In this document: positions 54,318 through 62,196 of the stretch, piece after piece
How positions within the stretch are numbered: position 1 is the stretch's first letter
How the letters are laid out: every line of letters starts with the position of its first letter
From: Streptomyces sp. NBC_00775
GTDB lineage: Bacteria; Actinomycetota; Actinomycetes; Streptomycetales; Streptomycetaceae
Direction: 5' to 3'
Assembly: GCF_036347135.1 (NCBI RefSeq)
Contig: NZ_CP108938.1
Span: 3,286,001 to 3,350,000, forward strand
DNA length: 64,000 nt
Notes under the pieces: generated by a model
The model's input: only the letters and a program-made list of their open reading frames with translations
What the model was told of the DNA's origin: nothing
The model's database searches: none
Program-made: the position numbers and the translations under genes

Positions 54318-56729
54318 TTAGGTGGGCGTGGGGGTGCCTGGTGGGGGGTCATTGAGTTCGGCGGCCCGGGCGCGGGCTTCGGTGGCTCGGTCGGGGGCGT
54401 CGGCGCGGGTGAAGGCGTCGGCGGCCCGGAGCCAGTGGGCGCGGGCCTCGGCCGGGCGGCGGGTGTCCTCGTGCGCGAGCGCCAGGTTTACGAGGGCCCG
54501 GCCCGCGTTGTACCAGTCCTCAAAATCCTCCAAGGTCTCCCGGGCCTTGCCGAACGCCTCGATTGCCTCCCCTGTCCAGCCCACCTCATACAGGGCGTTG
54601 CCGAGGTTGATCCAAGCAACGGCCTCCCGGTGGCGGTCCTCCGCGGCCTGGTAGAGGACGCAGGCGCGGGTATGGGCCTCGACCGCCTCCCCCACCCGGC
54701 CCACCTCCCGCAGGACGAGGCCGAGGTTGTTCCACGCGCTGGCCTCGCTGTGGCGGTCCTCGGCGGCCTGGTACAGGTCGCGGGCGCGGGTGTGGGCCTC
54801 GATCGCCTCCCCCACCCGGCCCGCCAACTGCAGGGCGCCGCCTAGGTTGTTCCACGCAATGGCCTCCAGGCGGCGGTCCTCGACGGCCTGGTACAGGTCA
54901 CGGGCGCGGGTGTGGACCTCGATCGCCTCCCCCACCCGGCCCACCTCACGCAGGGCGCTGCCGAGGTGGCTCCACGCGCCAGCCTCGCCGAGCCTGTTCC
55001 CGGCGCGGTGGGTGGCCTGCTGGGCGACACGGGAGATGGTGATCAAGTCGTCGAAGTACCGCCGCCAGTCCAGGTACACCGCCAGGCGCGCGGACAGCCG
55101 CACAGCCACATCCGCATACCGCTCCTCACGCGCCCACTGCACCGCCGCCACCAGTCCCGCCCGCTCCCCGTCCAGCCACGCCAGCGCCCGCCCCCGGTCC
55201 CCGAACCGCTCCGGCTCCGGCATCCCCGGCAGCCACCGCAACCGGTCATCGGCCGCGTCCGCCCACCGGTGGTAGAACTCCAGCACCCGCCCCCGCGCCG
55301 CCTCGCCCTCCCCCCTCAACCTCACATCCCCCGCCACCACACCCGCCCCATACGCCCGCACCAGGTCATGCAACCGCCACCGTCCTCGCCCACTCCCCCG
55401 CTCGACGAGGTGGGCCCGGGCCAGTGCCTTCAGGTCTCGTGCCGGAGGGGCATCGGCCCCGATCAGCGCGGCGACGACCTCGTCGCTGGCCTCCGGCCCC
55501 GGAGCGAGGGCGAGCAGGCGCAGCAGACGGGCCTGACTGGGCGACAGACGGCGGTAGGAGAGGTCGAAGGCGGCGCGGACGCTGCGGTCGCCGTCGTCGA
55601 GGTGGGCGAGACGGTCGTGGGACACGGCGAGTTCGTCGACGAGTTCCGTGACCGGCTTCTCCGGGTCCTCCGCCAGCAGCGCGGCCGCGATCTGCAAGGC
55701 CAACGGCAAGTGTCCGCAGAGGGCCGCGAGTCGCTCGGCCGCTTCGGCGTCATCCGTGACACGACTGTCATCGGGGTCGGCGATCCGCAGGGCGAGGTCG
55801 AGGAGTTCGTACGCGGCCTTGGGCGTGAGCTGGTCCAAGGGGACGAGCCGCGCGCCCAGTTGGGGCAATCGGTCGCGGGACGTGACCAGGACGCGGTGCC
55901 GGGCGTCACCGGGCAGCAGAGGGCGCACCTGGTCCGGCGACGACGCGTTGTCGGCCAGCACCAGCACCGCTCCGTCCTTCCTCGCGCGCTCGGCGAGTAC
56001 CGAGCGGTAGAGAGCCACGCGGTCGTCCACCGTGGCAGGGATGTGTTCCGGCGGGACCCCAAGGGCCCGCAGCAGGGACTGGAGGGCTTGGTCGGCGGTG
56101 ACGGGGTCCTCGTCGTAGCCGTGCAGGTCCACGAAGAGCGTCCCGCCCGGGAACCAGCCCTTCTCACACGCCAGATGGGCACTCTGGACGGCGAGCGCGG
56201 TCTTCCCGATGCCACCGAGTCCGGACACGGCGGCGACGAGCACCGCCGTGGGCTCCGGTGATCCCGTCGACCGGGGTACGGCCGGGTCCAGTGCGCGCAG
56301 CAGCGCGGCCGTCTCGTCGTCCCGGCCGGTGAAGCCGCCGGGCCTGGGCGGAAGGGAGGCCATGGCCTCGGGCGCGGCGGCACCGGTCACCTGGACGTTG
56401 ATCTGTAAGCCGATCACCTCGCGCAGGAACAACCCGCCCCGGAAGTCGGTGTGATCGCCGCAGTACCAGGTGCCGCTGCCCGGCGTGTGCCGCTCCATCG
56501 CTGCCACGACGGCACGGGCCACCGTCCGATCGGCGGCGAGCAGCTCCGCCACCTTGTCGCCCCAGGCCCGCACCGCGTCCTGCCGCGCGGGATGGCACGC
56601 CGCTTCGGCGAGCGCCTGCGCGGACGCGCCCGCGCCCTGTGCTACCGCCCCCGCCAGGTCCTCGACTGCCCGGCGCCCGGCCTCCCCGCCCGCGCCCTCG
56701 GCCAGGGCCGCCAGCAACGCCACGTTCAT
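54318..56729 (-). CDS. NB-ARC/TPR NLR-like STAND ATPase A
   Basis: This roughly 803-residue protein starts at ATG 56729; a GTG at 56777 is possible and neither has a clear ribosome binding site. Residues 1-85 form a helical domain I do not recognise. A short linker follows (YCGDHTDFRGG, then LPPRPGGFTGR). The NB-ARC domain has the P-loop GLGGIGKTAL (170-179), kinase-2 VLVLADNASS, VLVTSRDRL, the GLPL block CGHLPLALQIA and an MHD-like LHDLVRAYG. At least four 40-residue TPR units follow. Leu107/108 of the linker is a TTA codon (56406-56408). It lies 97 bp downstream of a small membrane protein gene. STAND proteins oligomerise on ligand binding; this one probably senses through the TPRs. Confidence 0.9.
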   Translation of the reverse strand: MNVALLAALAEGAGGEAGRRAVEDLAGAVAQGAGASAQALAEAACHPARQDAVRAWGDKVAELLAADRTVARAVVAAMERHTPGSGTWYCGDHTDFRGGLFLREVIGLQINVQVTGAAAPEAMASLPPRPGGFTGRDDETAALLRALDPAVPRSTGSPEPTAVLVAAVSGLGGIGKTALAVQSAHLACEKGWFPGGTLFVDLHGYDEDPVTADQALQSLLRALGVPPEHIPATVDDRVALYRSVLAERARKDGAVLVLADNASSPDQVRPLLPGDARHRVLVTSRDRLPQLGARLVPLDQLTPKAAYELLDLALRIADPDDSRVTDDAEAAERLAALCGHLPLALQIAAALLAEDPEKPVTELVDELAVSHDRLAHLDDGDRSVRAAFDLSYRRLSPSQARLLRLLALAPGPEASDEVVAALIGADAPPARDLKALARAHLVERGSGRGRWRLHDLVRAYGAGVVAGDVRLRGEGEAARGRVLEFYHRWADAADDRLRWLPGMPEPERFGDRGRALAWLDGERAGLVAAVQWAREERYADVAVRLSARLAVYLDWRRYFDDLITISRVAQQATHRAGNRLGEAGAWSHLGSALREVGRVGEAIEVHTRARDLYQAVEDRRLEAIAWNNLGGALQLAGRVGEAIEAHTRARDLYQAAEDRHSEASAWNNLGLVLREVGRVGEAVEAHTRACVLYQAAEDRHREAVAWINLGNALYEVGWTGEAIEAFGKARETLEDFEDWYNAGRALVNLALAHEDTRRPAEARAHWLRAADAFTRADAPDRATEARARAAELNDPPPGTPTPT
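54541..54990. repeat. 120-bp tandem repeats encoding TPR units (ATPase A)
   Basis: The 3' half of the gene has a 120-bp period (for example starts near 54661, 54781 and 54901), each unit encoding 40 residues such as GEAIEAHTRARDLYQAAEDR. Units are similar at the DNA level, so the array can expand or contract in frame. Confidence 0.8.
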
Positions 56730-56826
56730 GTGCCCGTCCCGCCCGTCCCACCGTCCCGGTCCGTACTGCCGACCCACTCGGAGCCGTCAGTGCGTCAACG
56801 GTACGGCGTCAGTGCGGAGTTCGGAC

Positions 56827-57366
56827 CTACCTCGCGTACACCACGACCTGCGCCCCGAGCCCCGCCAACGCCAACGCCTCCACCACCGACAGCCCGACGA
56901 GCAGTCCGCCGCCGTCCCCGCTCGCCCAGAACACCACCAGCGCGGCCAGCGGGACGGCACAGAACGCCGTCAGGTCCACCACGCACTGAATGACCTTCCT
57001 GGGACCGCGCCGCGCGTCGCCACGGTGGGCGGTCTCCCAGCCGAAGGCGGCGAACCCACCGCCGGGATCGGCCAGCGCGGCCAGCTTCGGCCCCAACTCG
57101 CCGCGCACATAGGCCCCGATCGCGGAGATCTTCTCGTCGTTGACGAGGTAGGTCCACCCGAGCACCACGCACACGGGAGGCAGAGCGAGCAGCATGGACG
57201 CCTGCCCGGCCTGGGCAGCGGCGGCGATGACGGCGGCCACGACCCCGAGCGTGACGTACAGCAGGTTGTCGCGAAACCCGATCCGGGCCTTCTGCTCGTC
57301 CTTGACGCTCTGGTACTCGGCGAGCAGCAACTGCCCGACGGTAACGCCCTGTTCTGGCTCCGGCAC
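56827..57366 (-). CDS. Small multi-pass membrane protein next to the NLR-like genes
   Basis: This 179-residue protein starts at GTG 57366, 9 nt after GGGAGG. A soluble N-terminus (LLAEYQSVKDEQKARIGFRD) leads into two hydrophobic segments (LLYVTLGVVAAVIAAAAQAG and MLLALPPVCVVLGWTYLV). A cytoplasmic stretch of about 60 residues follows, then two more membrane segments near the C-terminus. I recognise no family with certainty; the layout recalls small membrane proteins found in conflict systems. It is upstream of ATPase A on the same strand and divergent from the PNP gene. Inferred role: a membrane effector or partner of the adjacent ATPase. Confidence 0.7.
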   Translation of the reverse strand: MPEPEQGVTVGQLLLAEYQSVKDEQKARIGFRDNLLYVTLGVVAAVIAAAAQAGQASMLLALPPVCVVLGWTYLVNDEKISAIGAYVRGELGPKLAALADPGGGFAAFGWETAHRGDARRGPRKVIQCVVDLTAFCAVPLAALVVFWASGDGGGLLVGLSVVEALALAGLGAQVVVYAR

Positions 57367-57419
57367 TGAGTCCCGCCTCCCCCGTACCCAACACCCCACT
57401 CATGGCGGTGACTTGGCAG

Positions 57420-57425
57420 TACCTT
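57420..57425 (+). promoter_or_regulatory. -10 box for a probably leaderless PNP message
   Basis: TACCTT (57420-57425) fits TANNNT and ends 6 nt before GTG 57432. No ribosome binding site precedes either GTG 57432 or the in-frame ATG 57402. That spacing is what leaderless actinobacterial genes show. No convincing -35 box is visible. Confidence 0.5.
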
Positions 57426-57431
57426 AAACAC

Positions 57432-58340
57432 GTGACCGTGCCACAGCCCACCGCAGCCATCGCCGTCATCCTCACGGCGCTCCCGGTGGAGTACGACGCC
57501 GTACGCGCCCACCTGACGGATACCGAGGAGCTCGTCCACCCCGACGGGACCCGGGCGGAGCGGGGCAGGCTCGACGGCACGTCCTGGAGTGTCGCGATTG
57601 CCGAGCTGGGCGAGGGGGCCCTGAACACCGCCGCGCTCACCACGCGGATCGTGGACTGGCTCGCCCCGGAGGCTTTGTTCTTCGTCGGGGTGGCGGGCGG
57701 GCTCAAGGACGACATCGAGATCGGTGACGTCGTGGTCGGTACGAAGGTGTACGCCATCCACGGCGGCAAGCAGACCCCGGACGGCTTCCAGGCGCGGCCC
57801 GAGGTCTGGCACGGCTCGCACCGGCTGGTGCAGGCGGCCCGTTCGGCGCTGCGGGACATGCCGGACGTACGAGCGCATCGCAAGCCGATCGCGGTGGGAG
57901 ATGTCGTCCTGGCCGACGACAAGTCGGCGCTCGCCGCGCACATCCGGCACCACTACAACGACGCCTGTGCCATCGAGATGGAGGGCTCAGGCGCCGCCCA
58001 TGCCGCCTATCTGAAGGGCCAGTTGGACACCCTCGTGATCCGGGGCATCAGCGACCGCGCCAACCCCGAGAAGCACAAGGCCGATGCCTCCGGCTCCCAG
58101 GAACTGGCCGCCAAGCAGGCGGCGGCGGTGGCCGTCGCCGTGCTCCGCAAGCACCTGCCGCGCCGCGACTCCGCCGGCGTCCCCGAGCCCCGTGACCCCC
58201 AGGAGGGTCCCCAACGAGGCGATGACGGCGGGGCCACCTACGGCGGCGACCACATCGACTTCCGCGGCGGCACCTTCCACGGGCCTGTCACCGGAAAGTC
58301 GGTCGGGCGACGACGGGACGACGACCACCCGCGAGGGTAA
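57432..58340 (+). CDS. PNP/nucleosidase-domain protein ending in an NLR linker
   Basis: This 302-residue protein (or 312 from ATG 57402) has a PNP_UDP_1 nucleosidase fold: IAVILTALPVEYDAVRAHL, VGVAGGLKDDIEIGDVVVG (near 86), AIEMEGSGAAHAAYLKG (near 180) and VIRGISDRAN with the catalytic Asp (near 205). These match the MTA/SAH nucleosidase-like branch. The last 40 residues are not part of that domain: YGGDHIDFRGGTFHGPV is the same linker that precedes NB-ARC in ATPase A. The frame then ends at TAA 58340, while the continuation (KGTVHGPVPVATTT, LPPRPLGFTGR) is in the +1 frame. It thus looks like the N-terminal effector of a PNP-NB-ARC-TPR protein. Related PNP effectors in antiviral systems cleave ATP or other nucleotides. 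Confidence 0.85.
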   Translation: MTVPQPTAAIAVILTALPVEYDAVRAHLTDTEELVHPDGTRAERGRLDGTSWSVAIAELGEGALNTAALTTRIVDWLAPEALFFVGVAGGLKDDIEIGDVVVGTKVYAIHGGKQTPDGFQARPEVWHGSHRLVQAARSALRDMPDVRAHRKPIAVGDVVLADDKSALAAHIRHHYNDACAIEMEGSGAAHAAYLKGQLDTLVIRGISDRANPEKHKADASGSQELAAKQAAAVAVAVLRKHLPRRDSAGVPEPRDPQEGPQRGDDGGATYGGDHIDFRGGTFHGPVTGKSVGRRRDDDHPRG

Positions 58341-58359
58341 GGGCACCGTCCACGGCCCG

Positions 58360-60414
58360 GTGCCGGTCGCGACCACCACACTCCCACCCCGGCCCCTCGG
58401 ATTCACCGGCCGATCAGCCGAGTTGGGCCGGTTGCTCCCCCATCTCGCGCCCGCCGAGGTCGAGGAGACGGCGCTCCCCCTCCTCATCTTCGCCGTCACC
58501 GGCATGGGCGGCATCGGCAAGACGGCACTCGCGGTCGAGGCGGGCCACCAGGCTCGCACGCAGGGCTGGTTCCCCGGCGGCACGCTGTTCGTAGACCTGC
58601 GCGGTTACGACGACAACCCGGTCACGGCGGACCAGGCGATTCTGGCTCTGCTCGACGCGCTCGGCGTACGAGGTCCGGATCTCCCGCCGACGACGGCACG
58701 CCAGTACGACGCCTACCGCGCCCTCCTCGCCGAGCGGAGGGACCGGATGCTGCTGATCCTGGACAACGCCTCGGCCGCGTCCCAGTTCCTCCCCCTCCTG
58801 CCCGGCACGGACCACCACCGCGTACTGATCACCTCCCGGGACCGCCCGTACGCCCTCCCCGTACGCCTCATCGACCTCGAAGCCCTCACTCCGGACGAGT
58901 CCGCCGCCCTCGTGACCCGCGCCTTGCACGACGCCGACGAACGCGACGACCGCCCGACCCGCGAACCGGCCGCTCTCCGCCAACTGACCGACCTGTGCGG
59001 CCACTTGCCCCTCGCACTCCAGATCGCCGCGGCGATGCTCCGCCGGCGCCGCCACCGTGACATCGCCTCACTGCTGAGCGAGATCGCGGAGACCGGGGAC
59101 GCCACGACCGTCCTCGACAACGGCAGCCCGGGCACGGACCTGTACGGCCGCTCACTGGCCTTACGGCCTGTGCTGGAGACCTCGTACCGCCGACTGCCGC
59201 CGGACCAGGCACGGCTGCTGCGGCTGCTTGCCCTCGCGCCCGGGGCGGAGACCGGAACGGAAGCCGTCGCAGCCCTGGCCGACCTCGACGCGCGGGCCGC
59301 CCTGTCCCTGCTGGAGGATCTCGCCGCTACCCACCTGGTTACACCGGTGTGCAGTGGGGAGGGCTCGGATTCCGCTGTGCGGTGGCGGTTGCATGACCTT
59401 GTGCGGGCCTATGGGGCGGGTGTGGTGGCGGGGGATGTGAGGTTGAAGGGGGAGGGGGAGGCGGCGCGGGAGCGGGTGTTGGAGTTCTACTTCCTGTGGG
59501 CGGTTGCGGCCGATGGCCGGTTGCGGTGGCTGCCGGGGATGCCGGAGCCAGAGCGGTTCGGCGATCGGGGGCGGGCGCTGGCGTGGCTTGACGGGGAGTG
59601 GGCGGGGCTGGTTGCGGCGGCGCAGTGGGCGCGGGAGGAGCGGTACGCGGCTACGGCGGTGCGGCTGTCCGCGTACCTGGCGGAGTACCTGAACTGGCGG
59701 CGGTACTTCGACGACAAGATCACGATCTCCCGTGTCGCCCAGCAGGCCACTCACCGTGCTGGGGACGGACTCGGCGAGGCCGGTGCGTGGATCAGCCTCG
59801 GCAACGCCCTGCGGGAGGCGGGCCGGACAGAGGAGGCGATCGAGGCCCACACCCGCGCCCGCGACCTGTCCCAGGCCGCCGAGGACCGCCAGCGGGAGGC
59901 CATCGCGTGGACCGGCCTCGGCCTGAACCTGCGGGAGGCGGGCCGGACGGAGGAGCCGATCGAGGCCCACACCCGCGCCCGCGACCTCTACCAGGCCGCC
60001 GAGGACCGCCACCGCGAGGCCGGCGCGTGGAACAACCTCGGCATCACCCTGTGGGAGGTGGGCCGGACGGAGGAGGCGATCGAGGCCCACACCCGCGCCC
60101 GCGACCTCTACCAGGCCGCCGAGGACCGCCACCGCGAGGCCGGCGCGTGGAACAACCTCGGCAACGCCCTGCAGGAGGCGGGTCGGACAGGGGAGGCAAT
60201 CGAGGCGTACGGCAAGGCCCTGGAGACCTACGAGGAATTTGAGGACTGGTACAACGCGGGCCAGGTCCTCGAAAACCTGGCCATCGCCGACGAGACCGCC
60301 CAACGCCGGGCCGAGGCCCGCACACACTGGCTTCAGGCCGCCGACACCTTCACCCGCGCCGACGCCCCCGACCGAGCCACCCAAGCCAGCACCCAGGCCG
60401 AGCGCCTGACATAG
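58360..60414 (+). CDS. NB-ARC/TPR NLR-like STAND ATPase B
   Basis: From GTG 58360 this is 684 residues; the open frame reaches back past ATG 58222 within the PNP gene. No ribosome binding site supports either start. NB-ARC motifs are GMGGIGKTAL (near 48), LLILDNASAA, RVLITSRDR, CGHLPLALQIA and the MHD-like LHDLVRAYG (near 343). Four or more 40-residue TPR units follow (59821-60300). Leu in SLALRPVLE is TTA (59161-59163). The codons upstream of the GTG (EGKGTVHGPV) continue the linker begun in the PNP ORF, so the two ORFs are probably one protein interrupted at about 58308. Its C-terminal half is nearly identical to ATPase A at the DNA level. Confidence 0.85.
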   Translation: MPVATTTLPPRPLGFTGRSAELGRLLPHLAPAEVEETALPLLIFAVTGMGGIGKTALAVEAGHQARTQGWFPGGTLFVDLRGYDDNPVTADQAILALLDALGVRGPDLPPTTARQYDAYRALLAERRDRMLLILDNASAASQFLPLLPGTDHHRVLITSRDRPYALPVRLIDLEALTPDESAALVTRALHDADERDDRPTREPAALRQLTDLCGHLPLALQIAAAMLRRRRHRDIASLLSEIAETGDATTVLDNGSPGTDLYGRSLALRPVLETSYRRLPPDQARLLRLLALAPGAETGTEAVAALADLDARAALSLLEDLAATHLVTPVCSGEGSDSAVRWRLHDLVRAYGAGVVAGDVRLKGEGEAARERVLEFYFLWAVAADGRLRWLPGMPEPERFGDRGRALAWLDGEWAGLVAAAQWAREERYAATAVRLSAYLAEYLNWRRYFDDKITISRVAQQATHRAGDGLGEAGAWISLGNALREAGRTEEAIEAHTRARDLSQAAEDRQREAIAWTGLGLNLREAGRTEEPIEAHTRARDLYQAAEDRHREAGAWNNLGITLWEVGRTEEAIEAHTRARDLYQAAEDRHREAGAWNNLGNALQEAGRTGEAIEAYGKALETYEEFEDWYNAGQVLENLAIADETAQRRAEARTHWLQAADTFTRADAPDRATQASTQAERLT
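59821..60300. repeat. 120-bp tandem repeats encoding TPR units (ATPase B)
   Basis: Four units start at 59821, 59941, 60061 and 60181. Units two and three share long identical DNA stretches (for example 59998-60042 and 60118-60162). Each unit encodes a 40-residue TPR such as GRTEEAIEAHTRARDLYQ. The period keeps the frame. Confidence 0.9.
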
Positions 60415-60422
60415 CCCCGCCC

Positions 60423-60923
60423 TCACCCCACCCCCACATATCCCCGAGCCCCCCACCCCGGCAGCACCGCCCACATCCGCGTCCCGCCCCCGGGCTCCCG
60501 CGCCTCCCCGAACCCCCACTCCCCCTCACACGCCCGCACCACACACCCCAGCACCCGCAGCGCCGCCCGCCGCCGCGCATCACAGGCGGCGACGAGGCGG
60601 GGATGGACGTGCCGGGGGTGTCCGTCGTACAGGATCACGCGCAACGCGCCCTCCCGGTACCGCAGCGACATATACACCTCGACATCGGGCGTGAACCGAC
60701 AGGCACACGCGGCCAGTTCGGCCACCACCTGCACGGCCGCGTCCGTCATGTCGTCCAGTCCGTGCGTCTGGAGGACGACGCGGGTCGCCGCGCGTGCGAC
60801 GCGTGAACTCGCCGGTCCGGCAGGCAGCGTGAAGCTGTAGGCGAGAGTGTCGGGGGACGGCGGCGGTGTCTTCTCCAGGTCGGTGGAGAGGGGGCAGGCC
60901 GATACGGCAACGGTTGTGGACAT
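60423..60923 (-). CDS. HATPase-domain regulator (RsbW/AbaA-like)
   Basis: This 166-residue protein starts at ATG 60923 after GGAG. It has the fold of the short histidine-kinase-like ATPases of Streptomyces: VARAATRVVLQTHGL, AAVQVVAELAACACRF (degenerate N box) and LRVILYDGHPRHVHPRL. The usual GxG boxes are weak, so ATP binding is uncertain. It is divergent from the XRE gene, and such ATPases commonly accompany XRE/DUF397 pairs in whiJ-like modules. Probable role: antagonist of a regulator, controlling development or secondary metabolism. Confidence 0.75.
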   Translation of the reverse strand: MSTTVAVSACPLSTDLEKTPPPSPDTLAYSFTLPAGPASSRVARAATRVVLQTHGLDDMTDAAVQVVAELAACACRFTPDVEVYMSLRYREGALRVILYDGHPRHVHPRLVAACDARRRAALRVLGCVVRACEGEWGFGEAREPGGGTRMWAVLPGWGARGYVGVG

Positions 60924-61123
60924 GAGCAACTCCCTTGGGTGAGAACGCGGGCAGGCTCGCGCGACGCGCTTCCGGCCACGTCGGACCGTAAGCAACTCGT
61001 CACCGACTGTAGAGCTTGAAGTAGCACGTGTGCCACATGCTTGCGTGCATTGCCTCCACGAGCTGGACCGGTACGTCACTGACGGTGCAAACTGGCCCCG
61101 ACCAAGCGGGGAGGAAGGTGTCA

Positions 61124-61975
61124 ATGCCGACACGGCCAGCGCCGACGGAACGTCAGAAGCGCCTGGGCGCAGAGCTGCGCAAGATGCGGCTCGCCGCCGG
61201 CCAGACCACGGAGTACGCCGCCGGATTGCTCGGGCTGGACCGTACGAAGGTGTCCAACATGGAGTCGGGCATCCGGGCAACCACTCCCGAGCGGATTCGG
61301 ATACTCGCCGGCAACTATGACTGCGCGGACGAGGCGTACATCGAGGCCCTGGTCGCCATGGCCGATCTGCGCAAGCGGGGCTGGTGGGCCCACTTCAAGG
61401 GGATCCTCCCCCAAGGTCTTCTGGATGTAGCCGAGTTGGAGTGGTTCGCCTCTCGACTGCGCAGTTACCAGACCGTGCACATCCCCGGACTACTTCAACT
61501 CGGCGAATACGCCCGCGCCGTCTTCGGCGCCGTGCTCCCCGCGCTACCCCAGTCGGAGGTGGAGGTACGCGTACTGCAGCGGATGCAGCGGCAACAGGTC
61601 CTGGACCGTGACAACCCCGTCGACTACATCGCGTACATCCACGAGTGGGCTCTGCGCATGCGGTTCGGCGGACGCCGCGCGACCCGGGAGCAGCTCCTGC
61701 ACCTGTGCGAGTCGTCCGAGCGCGACAACATCGAGGTGCGCGTCCTCACCGTCGACGCCGGGGCGTTCCCCGGCGCCGGACACGCGGTCCTGTACGCCGA
61801 CGGCGCCGTACCCCAACTGGACACCGTGCAGCTGGACTCCGCGCATGGCGGCGAGTTCACCCACGCCGAGGCGCAGCTCGCCAAGTACCGGACCCACATG
61901 GAATGGTGGCGTGCCCACACACTCGGACCGCAAGAGACACGCGACCTCATCCACGGCATCGCCCACGAGCTGTAA
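61124..61975 (+). CDS. XRE family regulator with DUF5753 domain (WhiJ-like)
   Basis: This 283-residue protein starts at ATG 61124 after GGGGAGGAAGG. The helix-turn-helix is RLGAELRKMRLAAGQTTEYA then LLGLDRTKVSNMESG. The C-terminal DUF5753 domain has LEWFASRLRSYQTVHIPGLL, QLGEYARAVF and EVRVLTVDAGAFPGAGHAV. This architecture is expanded in Streptomyces and is typical of WhiJ-type regulators, almost always paired with a DUF397 protein, as here (9 bp downstream). XRE/DUF397 pairs are reported to act like toxin-antitoxin pairs and to influence antibiotic production. Confidence 0.92.
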   Translation: MPTRPAPTERQKRLGAELRKMRLAAGQTTEYAAGLLGLDRTKVSNMESGIRATTPERIRILAGNYDCADEAYIEALVAMADLRKRGWWAHFKGILPQGLLDVAELEWFASRLRSYQTVHIPGLLQLGEYARAVFGAVLPALPQSEVEVRVLQRMQRQQVLDRDNPVDYIAYIHEWALRMRFGGRRATREQLLHLCESSERDNIEVRVLTVDAGAFPGAGHAVLYADGAVPQLDTVQLDSAHGGEFTHAEAQLAKYRTHMEWWRAHTLGPQETRDLIHGIAHEL

Positions 61976-61984
61976 GGACACCCC

Positions 61985-62176
61985 ATGGCCGAGATCACCT
62001 GGGAAGAGCCCTTCTGCGGCGAAGGAAACAACTGCTTCCGCATAGGCACCGACCCAGAAGGCAACGCCTACATCGCCATCGCCGGACAGGAAGACCACTA
62101 CCTCACCGACACCCGCGAAGCCCTCCGCACCCTCATCCGCGACATCAAGGCAGGAAGGGCGGACCACCTCCTGTAA
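61985..62176 (+). CDS. DUF397 domain protein
   Basis: This 63-residue protein starts at ATG 61985 with AAGGA in the short gap after the XRE stop. Typical DUF397 features are the N-terminal WEEPFCGEGNNCFRIG and the C-terminal ALRTLIRDIKAGRADHLL. Family members partner with the upstream XRE regulator. The molecular role (proposed toxin, antitoxin or co-regulator) is not settled. Confidence 0.92.
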   Translation: MAEITWEEPFCGEGNNCFRIGTDPEGNAYIAIAGQEDHYLTDTREALRTLIRDIKAGRADHLL

Positions 62177-62196
62177 CCCCAGAGGGACACACGCGG

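Noticed and set aside
58084..58360. Upstream extension of the ATPase B frame as a true N-terminus
   Set aside because: Most of it is the PNP coding region read out of frame and is Pro/Ser/Thr/Arg-rich without a domain. Only the last 15 or so codons resemble the linker, which supports a frame change rather than a long overlap.
59821..60300. Regular 120-bp repeats considered as a CRISPR array
   Set aside because: Repeats are contiguous, in frame and encode TPR units; there are no unique spacers and no cas genes.
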